In this document: piece after piece, positions 8,815 to 16,207 of the stretch
How the letters are laid out: the number at the start of each line of letters is the position of its first letter
How positions within the stretch are numbered: position 1 is the stretch's first letter
Source of the DNA: Mycobacterium yunnanensis
GTDB taxonomy: Bacteria; Actinomycetota; Actinomycetes; Mycobacteriales; Mycobacteriaceae
NCBI RefSeq assembly: GCF_025823185.1
Contig: NZ_JACKVK010000008.1
Coordinates: forward strand, 1,290,312 to 1,354,311
Reading direction: 5' to 3'
DNA length: 64,000 bases
Notes under the pieces: model-generated
What the model was told of the DNA's origin: nothing
Database searches by the model: none
Seen by the model: only the letters and a program-made list of their open reading frames with translations
Made by a program: the position numbers and the translations under genes

Positions 8815-10947
8815 ATGCCGTCCCAGGCTCCCGAGGCCTCCTCCACCCTTCTCGATCGTCTGATCGAGGACCTCGACGACGAGCAACGCGAGGCGGTTCA
8901 GGCGCCGCGCGGCCCGGTCTGCGTGCTGGCCGGTGCCGGCACGGGCAAGACGCGCACCATCACCCGCCGCATCGCGTATCTGGTCGCGGCCGGTCACGTT
9001 GCGCCGGGTCAGGTGCTGGCGGTGACGTTCACCTCGCGAGCCGCTGGTGAGATGCGCGGCCGGCTGCGGTCCCTGGACGAGAAGGGTGCCGACGGTGTCG
9101 GCACGGGTGCGGTGCAGGCGATGACGTTTCACGCCGCGGCGCGGCGTCAGTTGCAGTACTTCTGGCCGCGGGTGGTCGGCGACACCGGGTGGGAGTTGCT
9201 CGACAGCAAGTTCGGCGTGGTCGCCCAGGCAGCCAACCGGGCGTCGATTCAGGCCAGCACCGACGACGTGCGCGACCTGGCCGGGGAGATCGAGTGGGCC
9301 AAGTCGTCGTTGATCAGCCCGGAGGCGTACCCGGCGGCGGTGGCCGAGGTCAGCCGTGACATTCCGCTCGACGCCGCCAAGGTCGCCAAGGTCTACGCCG
9401 GCTACGAGGCGATGAAGGCCCGTCGCGACGGCACCACCCTCCTCGACTTCGACGACCTGCTGTTGCACACCGCGGCGGCCATCGAGAACGACGCGGCCGT
9501 GGCCCAAGAGTTCCGCGACCGGTACCGCTGCTTCGTCGTCGACGAGTACCAGGACGTCACCCCGCTGCAGCAGCGGGTGCTCAACGCCTGGCTCGGCGAA
9601 CGTGACGATGTGACGGTCGTCGGTGACGCCAACCAGACCATCTATTCGTTCACCGGTGCCACTCCCGGCTACTTGCTGGACTTCTCGCGCCGTTTCCCCG
9701 AGGCCGCGGTGGTGCGTCTCGAGCGCGACTACCGGTCGACGCCTCAGGTGGTGTCGCTGGCCAATCGGGTGATCTCCATGGCACGCGGCCGGATGGCGGG
9801 CAGCAAGCTGCACCTGATCGGCCAGCGTGACCCGGGGCCGACGCCGACGTTCGGCGAGTATCCCGACGAGGTCGCCGAGGCCACGGCGGTCGCGAAGTCC
9901 ATCAAGAAGCTCATCCGCGAGGGCACCGCCCCGGCCGAGATCGCGGTGCTGTACCGCATCAACGCGCAATCGGAGGTCTACGAGGAGGCGCTGACCGCGG
10001 CGGGCGTGGCGTTCCAGGTTCGCGGCGGGGAGGGGTTCTTCAGCCGCCAGGAGATCCGGCAGGCGCTGGTGGCGTTGCAGCGCGCGGCCGACCGCGTCGA
10101 CGCGGTGGGTGCCGACCTGCCGCCGGTGATCCGCGAGCTGCTCGAACCGCTGGGACTGACCGCGGAGGAGCCGCAGGGCGTCCGAGCGCGGGAGCGGTGG
10201 GAGGCTCTGGCGGCGTTGGTCGAACTCGTCGAAGAGGAGGTGGCGCTGCGGCCGTCGTTGGACACGCGGTCGCTGCTGGCCGAGTTGCGTCAGCGCGCCG
10301 ACGCCCGGCACCCACCGGTGGTCCAGGGCGTGACGCTGGCCTCACTGCACGCGGCCAAGGGCCTGGAGTGGGACGCGGTCTTCCTGGTCGGGTTGGCCGA
10401 CGGCACACTGCCCATCTCCCATGCTCTGGCGCGCGGCGCCGACAGCGAGCAGGTCGAGGAGGAGCGGCGCCTGCTCTACGTCGGAATCACAAGGGCGCGT
10501 GTGCATTTGGCGCTGAGCTGGGCACTGGCGCGCACCCCCGGGGGTCGGCAGGGTCGTCGTCCGTCGCGGTTCCTCAACGGCGTCGCCCCGCAGGCCACGT
10601 CGGACGACGGTCCGAGCAAGCCGCGGCGCCAGCGGGGCGCGACCCCCCGGTGCCGCGTCTGCAACGGGGCGTTGTCCACGTCGGCGTCGATCATGCTGCG
10701 TCGTTGCGAGACCTGTCCATCGGATGTGGACGAGGAGCTGCTGGCCCAGCTCAAGGAGTGGCGGCTCGAGACGTCCAAGGAGATGAAGGTGCCCGCCTAC
10801 GTGGTGTTCACCGACAACACCCTGATCGCCATCGCCGAGACACTGCCCGCCGACGAGGCCGCACTGGTCTCGATTCCGGGCATCGGCGCTCGCAAGCTGG
10901 AGCAGTTCGGTCCGGACGTGCTCGCCTTGGTCAAGGGGCGCCGGTGA
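8815..10947 (+). CDS. uvrD2: DNA helicase UvrD2
   Basis: A superfamily 1A helicase of 710 residues. Walker A GAGTGKT lies at residues 40-46 and Walker [11 protein letters not shown] near 242. Further motifs are [35 protein letters not shown] and [12 protein letters not shown]. The C-terminus has the two features that separate mycobacterial UvrD2 from UvrD1: a tetracysteine segment (CRVC then CETC, near residues 620-640) and an HRDC domain ending in [14 protein letters not shown]. The ATG at 8815 was chosen because AGGA lies eight bases upstream; an in-frame ATG at 8806 would add three residues. It is single-copy and probably monocistronic. Confidence 0.94.
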   Translation: MPSQAPEASSTLLDRLIEDLDDEQREAVQAPRGPVCVLAGAGTGKTRTITRRIAYLVAAGHVAPGQVLAVTFTSRAAGEMRGRLRSLDEKGADGVGTGAVQAMTFHAAARRQLQYFWPRVVGDTGWELLDSKFGVVAQAANRASIQASTDDVRDLAGEIEWAKSSLISPEAYPAAVAEVSRDIPLDAAKVAKVYAGYEAMKARRDGTTLLDFDDLLLHTAAAIENDAAVAQEFRDRYRCFVVDEYQDVTPLQQRVLNAWLGERDDVTVVGDANQTIYSFTGATPGYLLDFSRRFPEAAVVRLERDYRSTPQVVSLANRVISMARGRMAGSKLHLIGQRDPGPTPTFGEYPDEVAEATAVAKSIKKLIREGTAPAEIAVLYRINAQSEVYEEALTAAGVAFQVRGGEGFFSRQEIRQALVALQRAADRVDAVGADLPPVIRELLEPLGLTAEEPQGVRARERWEALAALVELVEEEVALRPSLDTRSLLAELRQRADARHPPVVQGVTLASLHAAKGLEWDAVFLVGLADGTLPISHALARGADSEQVEEERRLLYVGITRARVHLALSWALARTPGGRQGRRPSRFLNGVAPQATSDDGPSKPRRQRGATPRCRVCNGALSTSASIMLRRCETCPSDVDEELLAQLKEWRLETSKEMKVPAYVVFTDNTLIAIAETLPADEAALVSIPGIGARKLEQFGPDVLALVKGRR

Positions 10948-10967
10948 CGGGCGAAAGTGCAGGTCAG

Positions 10968-11005
10968 AAAATCGCTTGTCCTATTCCCGGGCGAGCGTTT
11001 AGTCT
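10968..11005 (+). promoter_or_regulatory. Predicted whiB7 promoter
   Basis: An AAAAT block (10968-10972) lies just upstream of a TTGTCC -35-like hexamer (10976-10981), with TAGTCT as a possible -10 (11000-11005) after an 18-base spacer. An A/T-rich stretch immediately upstream of the -35 element is the known hallmark of WhiB7-SigA activated promoters, including whiB7's own. The assignment is by pattern only; no transcription start is known. Confidence 0.5.
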
Positions 11006-11047
11006 CATAGACGTCTAATCCGGTCGATTCGAAGGGAGGGGAGCAGC

Positions 11048-11230
11048 GTGATCTACATCAACTCCGGCGTAGCCGTCGCCAACGCCGTCGTCACGTCGTC
11101 GCCCCTCGCCGTCGCTGGGCCCGCCACGCCGGCAGGGCATCCGATGGCCGCGATGCGTGGCGCCATTCCGGCGTCCAAGCGACGCGCCGCCGCCGCGACT
11201 GTCGCGTCCGTGAATCGGGGCACCACCTAG
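11048..11230 (+). CDS. Upstream ORF in the whiB7 leader
   Basis: A 60-codon ORF starting at GTG 11048 behind an unusually strong Shine-Dalgarno (GGGAGGGGAGC) and ending in TAG 11228-11230, eight bases before a long hairpin. It lies wholly in the leader between the predicted whiB7 promoter and whiB7. Mycobacterial whiB7 leaders are known to carry an upstream ORF whose translation senses ribosome-stalling antibiotics. The product is alanine-rich with no recognisable domain, so a leader-peptide role fits better than a functional protein. Confidence 0.6.
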   Translation: MIYINSGVAVANAVVTSSPLAVAGPATPAGHPMAAMRGAIPASKRRAAAATVASVNRGTT

Positions 11231-11237
11231 GTACCCA

Positions 11238-11295
11238 CGAAAGCCACATGGCCACGGACCCGACATTCACCGGATCCGTGGCCAGATTGCTTTCG
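11238..11295 (+). promoter_or_regulatory. Attenuator-like hairpin in the whiB7 leader
   Basis: Two nested perfect stems: an outer CGAAAGC (11238-11244) with GCTTTCG (11289-11295), and an inner GGCCACGGA (11250-11258) with TCCGTGGCC (11275-11283). It follows the upstream ORF stop by eight bases and precedes whiB7 by about 80 bases. Known whiB7 leaders switch between terminator and antiterminator forms according to translation of the upstream ORF. No strong T-run follows, so termination strength cannot be judged from sequence. Confidence 0.6.
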
Positions 11296-11375
11296 GGGAC
11301 ACCCGAACTCCTGGTCTTCAGATCCCTCAGACGTCACTGAAGATCGAATTGGACCAGGAAGAAGGTGATTTGGAC

Positions 11376-11666
11376 ATGTCATCGCAGACATGCCGCCAAC
11401 GTCCGCTCCCGACAGTGCCCTGCCACCTCTACGACCCGGATCTTTGGTTCGCCGAGAGCCCGATGGAACTGGAGCAGGCCAAGGTGCTCTGCGCCGAGTG
11501 TCCCATCCGACGCCAGTGCCTGACCGAGGCGCTGGAACGTCAAGAGCCGTGGGGCGTCTGGGGCGGCGAGATCATCGACCGCGGCGCGGTGGTGGCGCGC
11601 AAGCGGCCCAGGGGTCGACCACGCAAGGACGACAAGGGCCCGGGTGCCAACCCGGCGGCCGCCTAG
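11376..11666 (+). CDS. whiB7: WhiB7 transcriptional regulator of antibiotic resistance
   Basis: A 96-residue Wbl protein. Four cysteines (16, 39, 42 and 48, the central pair as CAEC) bind a 4Fe-4S cluster. A GVWGG turn follows, then an AT-hook (GRPRK after RPR) near residues 79-86, which distinguishes WhiB7 from other WhiB proteins and binds the A/T block upstream of target promoters. The start at ATG 11376 gives the standard N-terminus. In mycobacteria it activates intrinsic resistance to macrolides, tetracyclines and aminoglycosides by contacting SigA. Leader, upstream ORF and hairpin all lie in the 428 bases upstream. Confidence 0.95.
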   Translation: MSSQTCRQRPLPTVPCHLYDPDLWFAESPMELEQAKVLCAECPIRRQCLTEALERQEPWGVWGGEIIDRGAVVARKRPRGRPRKDDKGPGANPAAA

Positions 11667-11673
11667 TCGGCGC

Positions 11674-11715
11674 GAGGCGTTCTGAACCCACGTATTGCTG
11701 GGGTCAGGACGCCTC
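11674..11715. terminator. Hairpin between convergent whiB7 and ABC1 gene
   Basis: GAGGCGT (11674-11680) and the following CTGAACCC pair with GGGTCAG and GACGCCTC (11701-11715), leaving an 11-12 base loop. It starts eight bases after the whiB7 stop and overlaps the last codons of the convergent gene, so it could end transcription from both sides. There is no clear T-run. Confidence 0.5.
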
Positions 11716-13032
11716 GTCGGCGAAGCCCGGAATGAGCTTCAGCGCAAGCTCTTTCGTGGGCACGTGCGCGTCGAGCTGGCACGAGATCGCCACCACTGAC
11801 GCGATCACGCGCATGGGGATGGCCAGGTTGGCAGGCAGGTCCATGGCCCGTGCGGTCCTGATTGCATCGGCGGAGATGTCCATGTTGGCCGCCGCCATCT
11901 TCTGCAACCACTTTCGGGTGTAGTGGAACTCGTCTACTTCCACCGGTTCGACGTACTGACGCAGCATTTCGTCGATCTCGCGGGGTGAGACCTGCTCGCC
12001 CTTGGCGCCCTTCTGGATGAAGCCGATCTTCTCCATGGTGGGCAAGAGCTTCTCGTAGTCCTTGGCCAGCGCGTAGCGCACCATGAGCCCGAGTTCGACG
12101 GGCATGCCGCCGGGCATCGGTGCGACGGCGCCGAAGTCGAGGATGCCCATCTTGTCGCCGGGCAGCAGCATGAAGTTCCCGGGGTGCGCGTCGCCGTGCA
12201 TCATCTCGATGCGATTCGGGGCGTCGTAGGTCAGTTCGAACAGCCGCGTGCCCATGACGTCGCGCTGATCGGGCGTGCCGCTGCGGATGATCTGGGCCAT
12301 CGGGATGCCCTCGATCCACTCCGCGACCACCACCTTGGGGGCACTGGCGACGACCGCGGGCACGACGAAGTGCGGGTGGTCGCGATATCCCTTGGCGAAG
12401 GCGCGTTGGTTGGCCGCCTCCAGCCGGTAGTCCAGTTCCATCTCGGTGCGTTCGATGAGTTCGTCGACCACGCCCTGAACGTCGGCGCCGGGGGAGAGCT
12501 GCCGAAAGACCGACACCATGCGGCGCATGGTCTTCAGGTCGGCCCGCAGGGCCTCGTCGGCGCCCGGGTACTGGATCTTGACGGCGACGTCGCGGCCGTC
12601 GGACCAGACGGCCTTGTGCACCTGGCCGATGCTCGCCGACGCGATGGGGGTGTCGTCGAAGGAGGTGAATCGGTCGCGCCACTTGGTGCCGAGTTGAGCG
12701 TCGAGCACCCGGTGCACCTTGGCTGCCGGGAGCGGCGGGGCGTCCTTCTGCAATTTGGTGAGCGCCTCGCGGTAGGGCTCGCCGAACTGCTCGGGGACGG
12801 CCGCCTCCATCACCGACAGGGCCTGACCGACCTTCATCGCCCCGCCCTTGAGTTCGCCGAGGACGGTGAAGAGCTGGTTGGCGGCCTTCTCCATCATCTC
12901 GGCGTTGACTTCGTCCTTGGACGATCCCGTCAGCCGCTTGCCGATGCCCAGAGCCGCTCGGCCCGCGATGCCGACCGGCAAGCTGGCGAGCTTGGCGTTG
13001 CGAGCTGCTCGTCCGCGCTTGATGTCTGCCAC
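11704..13032 (-). CDS. ABC1/UbiB-like atypical kinase family protein
   Basis: A 442-residue ABC1 (ADCK/UbiB) atypical protein kinase-like protein. The family's N-terminal KxGQ motif appears as LKGGAMKVGQALS; the A-rich nucleotide loop as IASASIGQVHKA; VAVKIQYPG carries the presumed ATP lysine; catalytic-loop MMHGDAHPGNFML and DFG (LDFGAV) are intact. The GTG at 13032 gives the N-terminus VADIKRGRAARN, as in the M. tuberculosis counterpart I recall as Rv3197; an ATG at 13047 would add five residues. Adjacency to whiB7 is conserved and the M. tuberculosis gene has been linked to macrolide tolerance and the WhiB7 regulon. Its substrate is unknown. Confidence 0.87.
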   Translation of the reverse strand: MADIKRGRAARNAKLASLPVGIAGRAALGIGKRLTGSSKDEVNAEMMEKAANQLFTVLGELKGGAMKVGQALSVMEAAVPEQFGEPYREALTKLQKDAPPLPAAKVHRVLDAQLGTKWRDRFTSFDDTPIASASIGQVHKAVWSDGRDVAVKIQYPGADEALRADLKTMRRMVSVFRQLSPGADVQGVVDELIERTEMELDYRLEAANQRAFAKGYRDHPHFVVPAVVASAPKVVVAEWIEGIPMAQIIRSGTPDQRDVMGTRLFELTYDAPNRIEMMHGDAHPGNFMLLPGDKMGILDFGAVAPMPGGMPVELGLMVRYALAKDYEKLLPTMEKIGFIQKGAKGEQVSPREIDEMLRQYVEPVEVDEFHYTRKWLQKMAAANMDISADAIRTARAMDLPANLAIPMRVIASVVAISCQLDAHVPTKELALKLIPGFADEAS

Positions 13033-13086
13033 CCCACCATCATCCACGACGAAGCTGGGGGCGGGCCATCGAGCGTGGCTACGGTT

Positions 13087-14286
13087 TCAGGACTCCGAGG
13101 CTCGCCGGTTGCCCAGGCTGTCGTCCGCGTCGGCGTCGGTGCGGTCGTCGCAGGGATCCTGGTGCCATTCGCCAAGCGGATCGGGATAGCCAAGCCACTG
13201 CTCGGGCGCGGCCATCTCGGCGTCGGTCAGCAGCGCTGCGTGAAGGGCGGCACGGATGTCGTCGGCGTTGGCGCCGCACACCAGGACCGTCATCGAGGTG
13301 TGTCGGTCGCCGTGTTCCTCGGACCAGATGAGGCTCGCGAGCGCGCGGCGTTGTGGGTCGACGTAGGCCAGTTGGGACGGGGTCATCACGGCGAGCCAGT
13401 CGCCTGCGGAGTCCACGCGCAGGCCACCGCCAGCGGATTCCAGCCACATCGCCCGCCGTGGTTGGGTGGCCAGCCACAGCCGTCCCTTGGCGCGGATCAC
13501 ACCGTCGAGTAGCAGGTCGATCGCGGCATGCAGCCGTTGCGGGTGGAACGGCCGCCGGGCGGAGAACTCGACGAGTGCGACGGCGCCGTCGCCGGCAAGC
13601 GGCGGTTGACCCGCGAGCAGCGGGCCGTGTGGACCGTCGCTGCGGCCACGACGGGCGTCGGGTTCGAGGTGGGCCAGTGCCATCTCGAGGCGGTCGGTGC
13701 CGACGGTGATCCGGGCGCGCGGGGCGAGGCGCCGCAGCACGGCCAGCGTGGTGGCCTCGGGGTGGGACGGGACGAGGACGTCGGCGAACTCGGCCTGACC
13801 GACGACGACCTGGGCGACGGTCCGTCCGTCGGAGAGCTCGTCGTCGCCGAGGGCGTCGGTGAGCCAACGACGGGCGTCGACGCACGTGATCACCGCGTCG
13901 ACGGCGACGTCGCGAGCGGCCGGCCCGTCGACGTAGCCGGGGCCGACCCTGACCTCGACGTGCTCGATCGCCCAGCAGATGGGTTCGGGCTCGAGCCACG
14001 GCGCCAGGCGCACCACGATGCGTGCGACGTCGTCGCGCCGGTGCAGGCGGCGAAGGAGCACCAACAGGTCGTTGCGGATGGTGCAGGCGACGCACCCGTG
14101 CGCGAGCTCGAGAGCCGCCTCGTGGGTGACCGGGGTGCCGTCCGGGGTCGTCGTCACGCGGCGTCGAACGACGTGACCGTCGAATCGGTGTGCGACCACG
14201 AGCGTTCCGGGCCGTCGCATCAGCGTGGTGGTCACGGCATCGGTGTCGCCCTGGCCGGCCACCAGCAGCACCGGGGTTCTCGACAT
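13087..14286 (-). CDS. CobW-like (COG0523) protein, Zur-type control
   Basis: A 399-residue CobW/COG0523-related protein, a family involved in metal insertion or zinc allocation. The metal motif CxCC is reduced to GCVACTIRND near residues 64-73. The N-terminal P-loop (normally GxxGxGKT) is degenerate: AGQGDTDAV lacks the lysine. A CobW C-terminal domain spans about residues 240-385 (VEFSARRPFHPQRLH, then GRLWLATQPRRAMWLESAGG). The protein closely resembles what I recall of Rv0106, which shares both oddities and also lies divergent from an L28 gene. A Zur-box-like sequence sits 13 bases upstream of the start, so it is probably induced by zinc starvation. Confidence 0.85.
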   Translation of the reverse strand: MSRTPVLLVAGQGDTDAVTTTLMRRPGTLVVAHRFDGHVVRRRVTTTPDGTPVTHEAALELAHGCVACTIRNDLLVLLRRLHRRDDVARIVVRLAPWLEPEPICWAIEHVEVRVGPGYVDGPAARDVAVDAVITCVDARRWLTDALGDDELSDGRTVAQVVVGQAEFADVLVPSHPEATTLAVLRRLAPRARITVGTDRLEMALAHLEPDARRGRSDGPHGPLLAGQPPLAGDGAVALVEFSARRPFHPQRLHAAIDLLLDGVIRAKGRLWLATQPRRAMWLESAGGGLRVDSAGDWLAVMTPSQLAYVDPQRRALASLIWSEEHGDRHTSMTVLVCGANADDIRAALHAALLTDAEMAAPEQWLGYPDPLGEWHQDPCDDRTDADADDSLGNRRASES

Positions 14287-14298
14287 GCTCCTCCTTGA

Positions 14299-14313
14299 TG
14301 GAAACGATTGTCA
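14299..14313. promoter_or_regulatory. Candidate Zur box, CobW side
   Basis: TGGAAACGATTGTCA matches the mycobacterial Zur consensus TGAAAATNATTTTCA at 11 of 14 specified positions. It lies just upstream of the CobW-like start (14286) in the divergent promoter region. Confidence 0.55.
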
Positions 14314-14353
14314 TTAGTGCCCACCGGACAGTACAGTCCGAGACGACTCTTGT

Positions 14354-14368
14354 CGAAAATGATTGTCA
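14354..14368. promoter_or_regulatory. Candidate Zur box, L28 side
   Basis: CGAAAATGATTGTCA matches the Zur consensus TGAAAATNATTTTCA at 12 of 14 specified positions. It ends three bases before the AAGGAGG ribosome-binding site of the L28 gene, so repressor binding would block transcription of that gene. Confidence 0.65.
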
Positions 14369-14382
14369 ATAAGGAGGCGTAC

Positions 14383-14622
14383 GTGTCGGCGCATTGTCAG
14401 GTCACCGGTCGCGCACCGAGTTTCGGCAACGCGGTGTCCCATTCGGGGCGTCGCACGCGCCGCCGCTGGTCGCCCAACGTGCAACGCAAGACTTACTACT
14501 TGCCGTCGGAGGGGCGCCGGATCACCCTTCGGGTCAGCGCGAAGGGCATCAAGGTCGTCGACCGCGACGGCATCGAGGCCGTGGTCGCCCGAATTCGGGC
14601 TGCCGAGAGGGCCGGGCGGTGA
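14383..14622 (+). CDS. rpmB: 50S ribosomal protein L28, zinc-independent form
   Basis: A 79-residue L28. The N-terminal [18 protein letters not shown], the central RRRWSPNVQ and the terminal [14 protein letters not shown] are family signatures. Only one cysteine is present (CQVTG), so the two CxxC zinc knuckles of C-plus L28 are missing; this is the paralog type made under zinc starvation to release ribosomal zinc. The GTG at 14383 was chosen because AAGGAGG lies six bases upstream; the ATGs further up would place the Zur box inside the gene. Its stop overlaps the start of the next gene (GTGA). The divergent CobW-like neighbour has the same predicted control. Confidence 0.9.
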   Translation: MSAHCQVTGRAPSFGNAVSHSGRRTRRRWSPNVQRKTYYLPSEGRRITLRVSAKGIKVVDRDGIEAVVARIRAAERAGR

Positions 14623-14963
14623 ATCCCTTCACCGTGGTCGTGTGCACGGTCTGCACGCCCGACGGGCGTTCACCCACGCTCGAGACACTCAAGGCGGCGG
14701 TCCGCCGCTGCCCGCACGGCATGCTGGTCACCACCGACTGCCTCGTCACGCGGCACGGATGCGCCAGTCCCGGTTTGGACGCGGTCACCGTCGTGGTGCA
14801 GCCCTGTGGCGTCGACCGACGCCCCCACGGCCCGGCCCGTCGGCTCGGACCCGTTGGCCCGCAGGGTGTTCGAGCGGTGTGCCGGTGGCTGGAGGCCGGT
14901 GACTGGAACGCCCCGCTGAGCACGTGGTGGGACGCGAGAAGCCATGTCGGCAGCGATAATTGA
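14619..14963 (+). CDS. Small cysteine-rich ferredoxin-like protein
   Basis: A 114-residue protein whose GTG start overlaps the L28 stop, implying coupling and the same zinc control. The N-terminus [13 protein letters not shown] with a later [20 protein letters not shown] and [11 protein letters not shown] places six to seven cysteines along a predicted thioredoxin-like ferredoxin fold. The first pair and [11 protein letters not shown] resemble (2Fe-2S) ferredoxins of the DUF1636 or thioredoxin-like type. The C-terminus ([14 protein letters not shown]) is a probable helix. I do not recognise a characterised homologue. A metal-binding or electron-transfer role under zinc limitation is an inference from context. 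Confidence 0.65.
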   Translation: MNPFTVVVCTVCTPDGRSPTLETLKAAVRRCPHGMLVTTDCLVTRHGCASPGLDAVTVVVQPCGVDRRPHGPARRLGPVGPQGVRAVCRWLEAGDWNAPLSTWWDARSHVGSDN

Positions 14964-15351
14964 GCCGTTCGGCTCCGGACGTCTCGACGAGATGGACGAC
15001 GGGACGGTAGTACTCAGCGTCCCGCTGCGCCGCGGTGTCATCGTGATTGGTGCCGGCGGCCCGGCTGACGTGGGTCGCATCCGGGTGTCGAAGACGCGGG
15101 GGACGATCACGGTCTCCCGCCTCGACGGTCGCCCCCTGCACGTCGACGTCGTCGGCGACGGACCGTCGACGACGAGGGTGCTGGACGTGCCGGGCCCCGT
15201 GCTGACATTGCTGCGATCGCGGGGTCGGTGGACGGTGGCCAACCCTGCCATCGGCGCCGAACGACCCTGCGGCGTCAAGCGATTCGCCGACGTGGTCGGC
15301 ACGTTCGCCGTCGCCAAACAGCGCAGGTGTCAGCACGCGCACAGCGGATGA
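14944..15351 (+). CDS. Hypothetical protein downstream of the Zur-type operon
   Basis: A 135-residue protein, all-beta by appearance, with no signal peptide or membrane segment and no domain I recognise. Its ATG lies within the last 20 bases of the preceding gene, so it is probably the third gene of the L28 operon. The C-terminus has two cysteines (RPCGVKRF and RRCQHAHSG), the second with adjacent histidines. It overlaps the convergent cyclodehydratase-like gene by 22 bases. Confidence 0.6.
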   Translation: MSAAIIEPFGSGRLDEMDDGTVVLSVPLRRGVIVIGAGGPADVGRIRVSKTRGTITVSRLDGRPLHVDVVGDGPSTTRVLDVPGPVLTLLRSRGRWTVANPAIGAERPCGVKRFADVVGTFAVAKQRRCQHAHSG

Positions 15352-16172
15352 CGCTGCCACCGTCGGCCCGTCGTCGACCCGGTTCGTGCGTCGAACTCCA
15401 GGGTCGTGTCCAAGGTGGGCGGCGGGTCTGCGGCCTGGCTGTCGCCGCCGGACTCCCGGACGGCGGCGATGACGCGGTCCACCTGACTCAGCGCCAGCGC
15501 CGCGGTGCCCAACAACGTGGCGCGCCCGGCACTGCCGACGGCGTCGCGCAACTGGGCGGCCACCGCCGGCCATGCCGCGTCGCGGTCGCTGCGGTAGAGG
15601 TCCGCGCAGCCGAGGCAACTGGTCACCCCGGGCATCACCAGCGGCCCGACCACGCCCGTGCCGTCGCGGACGTATACCGGCAGATGCGGTATCCGGTCGC
15701 GGTGCAGCTCGCGCAGCAGATGCGGGTCGGCGACCAGGACGTCGGAGAGCACCACCAGATCCGTCGCCTCCGGAATGATCCCCGCGCGGTTGAGCCTGCT
15801 CTGGCTGACGCGCGCACCCGAACAGCGCAGCGCGCTCGTCAGCAGGTCCGAGAGCGGACCCCGACCGTGGATGCGGATTGCCACCGACCGCGTGCGCGGT
15901 GGCGTCGGCGTCGCGAGACCCCGGTCGACGAGGGAGGTGACCAGATCGGTCAGGGCGGCGACGTCGGCAATGCCCCGGTCGGTGGCAAGCGCGCACAGCT
16001 CCCGCGCACTCGCCCCGCGTTGCATTGCGCGCAACAGGTCGGCCAAGGCGGCGGCGGACATGCCGTCCGGCGGCTCGACGAGCATGGCGCGCCGCGGATC
16101 CCAGCCCACCTGCACGGCGCCGTCGGGTCTGACGAGCACCGGCATCGCCGGATTGAGCGTGTGGCTCGGCAT
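15330..16172 (-). CDS. Cyclodehydratase-like (TOMM E1/ThiF-related) protein
   Basis: A 280-residue protein resembling the C-type scaffold of azoline-forming cyclodehydratases (TOMM/bacteriocin biosynthesis). A winged-helix-like N-terminus (near residues 40-90) precedes a Rossmann-like ThiF/E1 core starting VAIRIHGRGPLSDLLTSAL. A zinc tetrad is suggested by CLGC in the middle and CAC at the C-terminus (HPLCAC). In true TOMM proteins this subunit binds the precursor leader peptide and partners a YcaO ATPase, but neither a YcaO gene nor a small precursor is visible here. I recall Rv3196 as its M. tuberculosis counterpart in the same gene order, so it is probably a conserved housekeeping relative. 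Confidence 0.7.
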   Translation of the reverse strand: MPSHTLNPAMPVLVRPDGAVQVGWDPRRAMLVEPPDGMSAAALADLLRAMQRGASARELCALATDRGIADVAALTDLVTSLVDRGLATPTPPRTRSVAIRIHGRGPLSDLLTSALRCSGARVSQSRLNRAGIIPEATDLVVLSDVLVADPHLLRELHRDRIPHLPVYVRDGTGVVGPLVMPGVTSCLGCADLYRSDRDAAWPAVAAQLRDAVGSAGRATLLGTAALALSQVDRVIAAVRESGGDSQAADPPPTLDTTLEFDARTGSTTGRRWQRHPLCAC

Positions 16173-16207
16173 GCGCCGACTCTGCCACGGAACCGCCCAG
16201 CGGCGAT

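Noticed and set aside
12184..13512. A 442-codon plus-strand frame opposite the ABC1 gene
   Set aside because: The ABC1-family product on the minus strand carries kinase-like motifs; the plus-strand product is low complexity.
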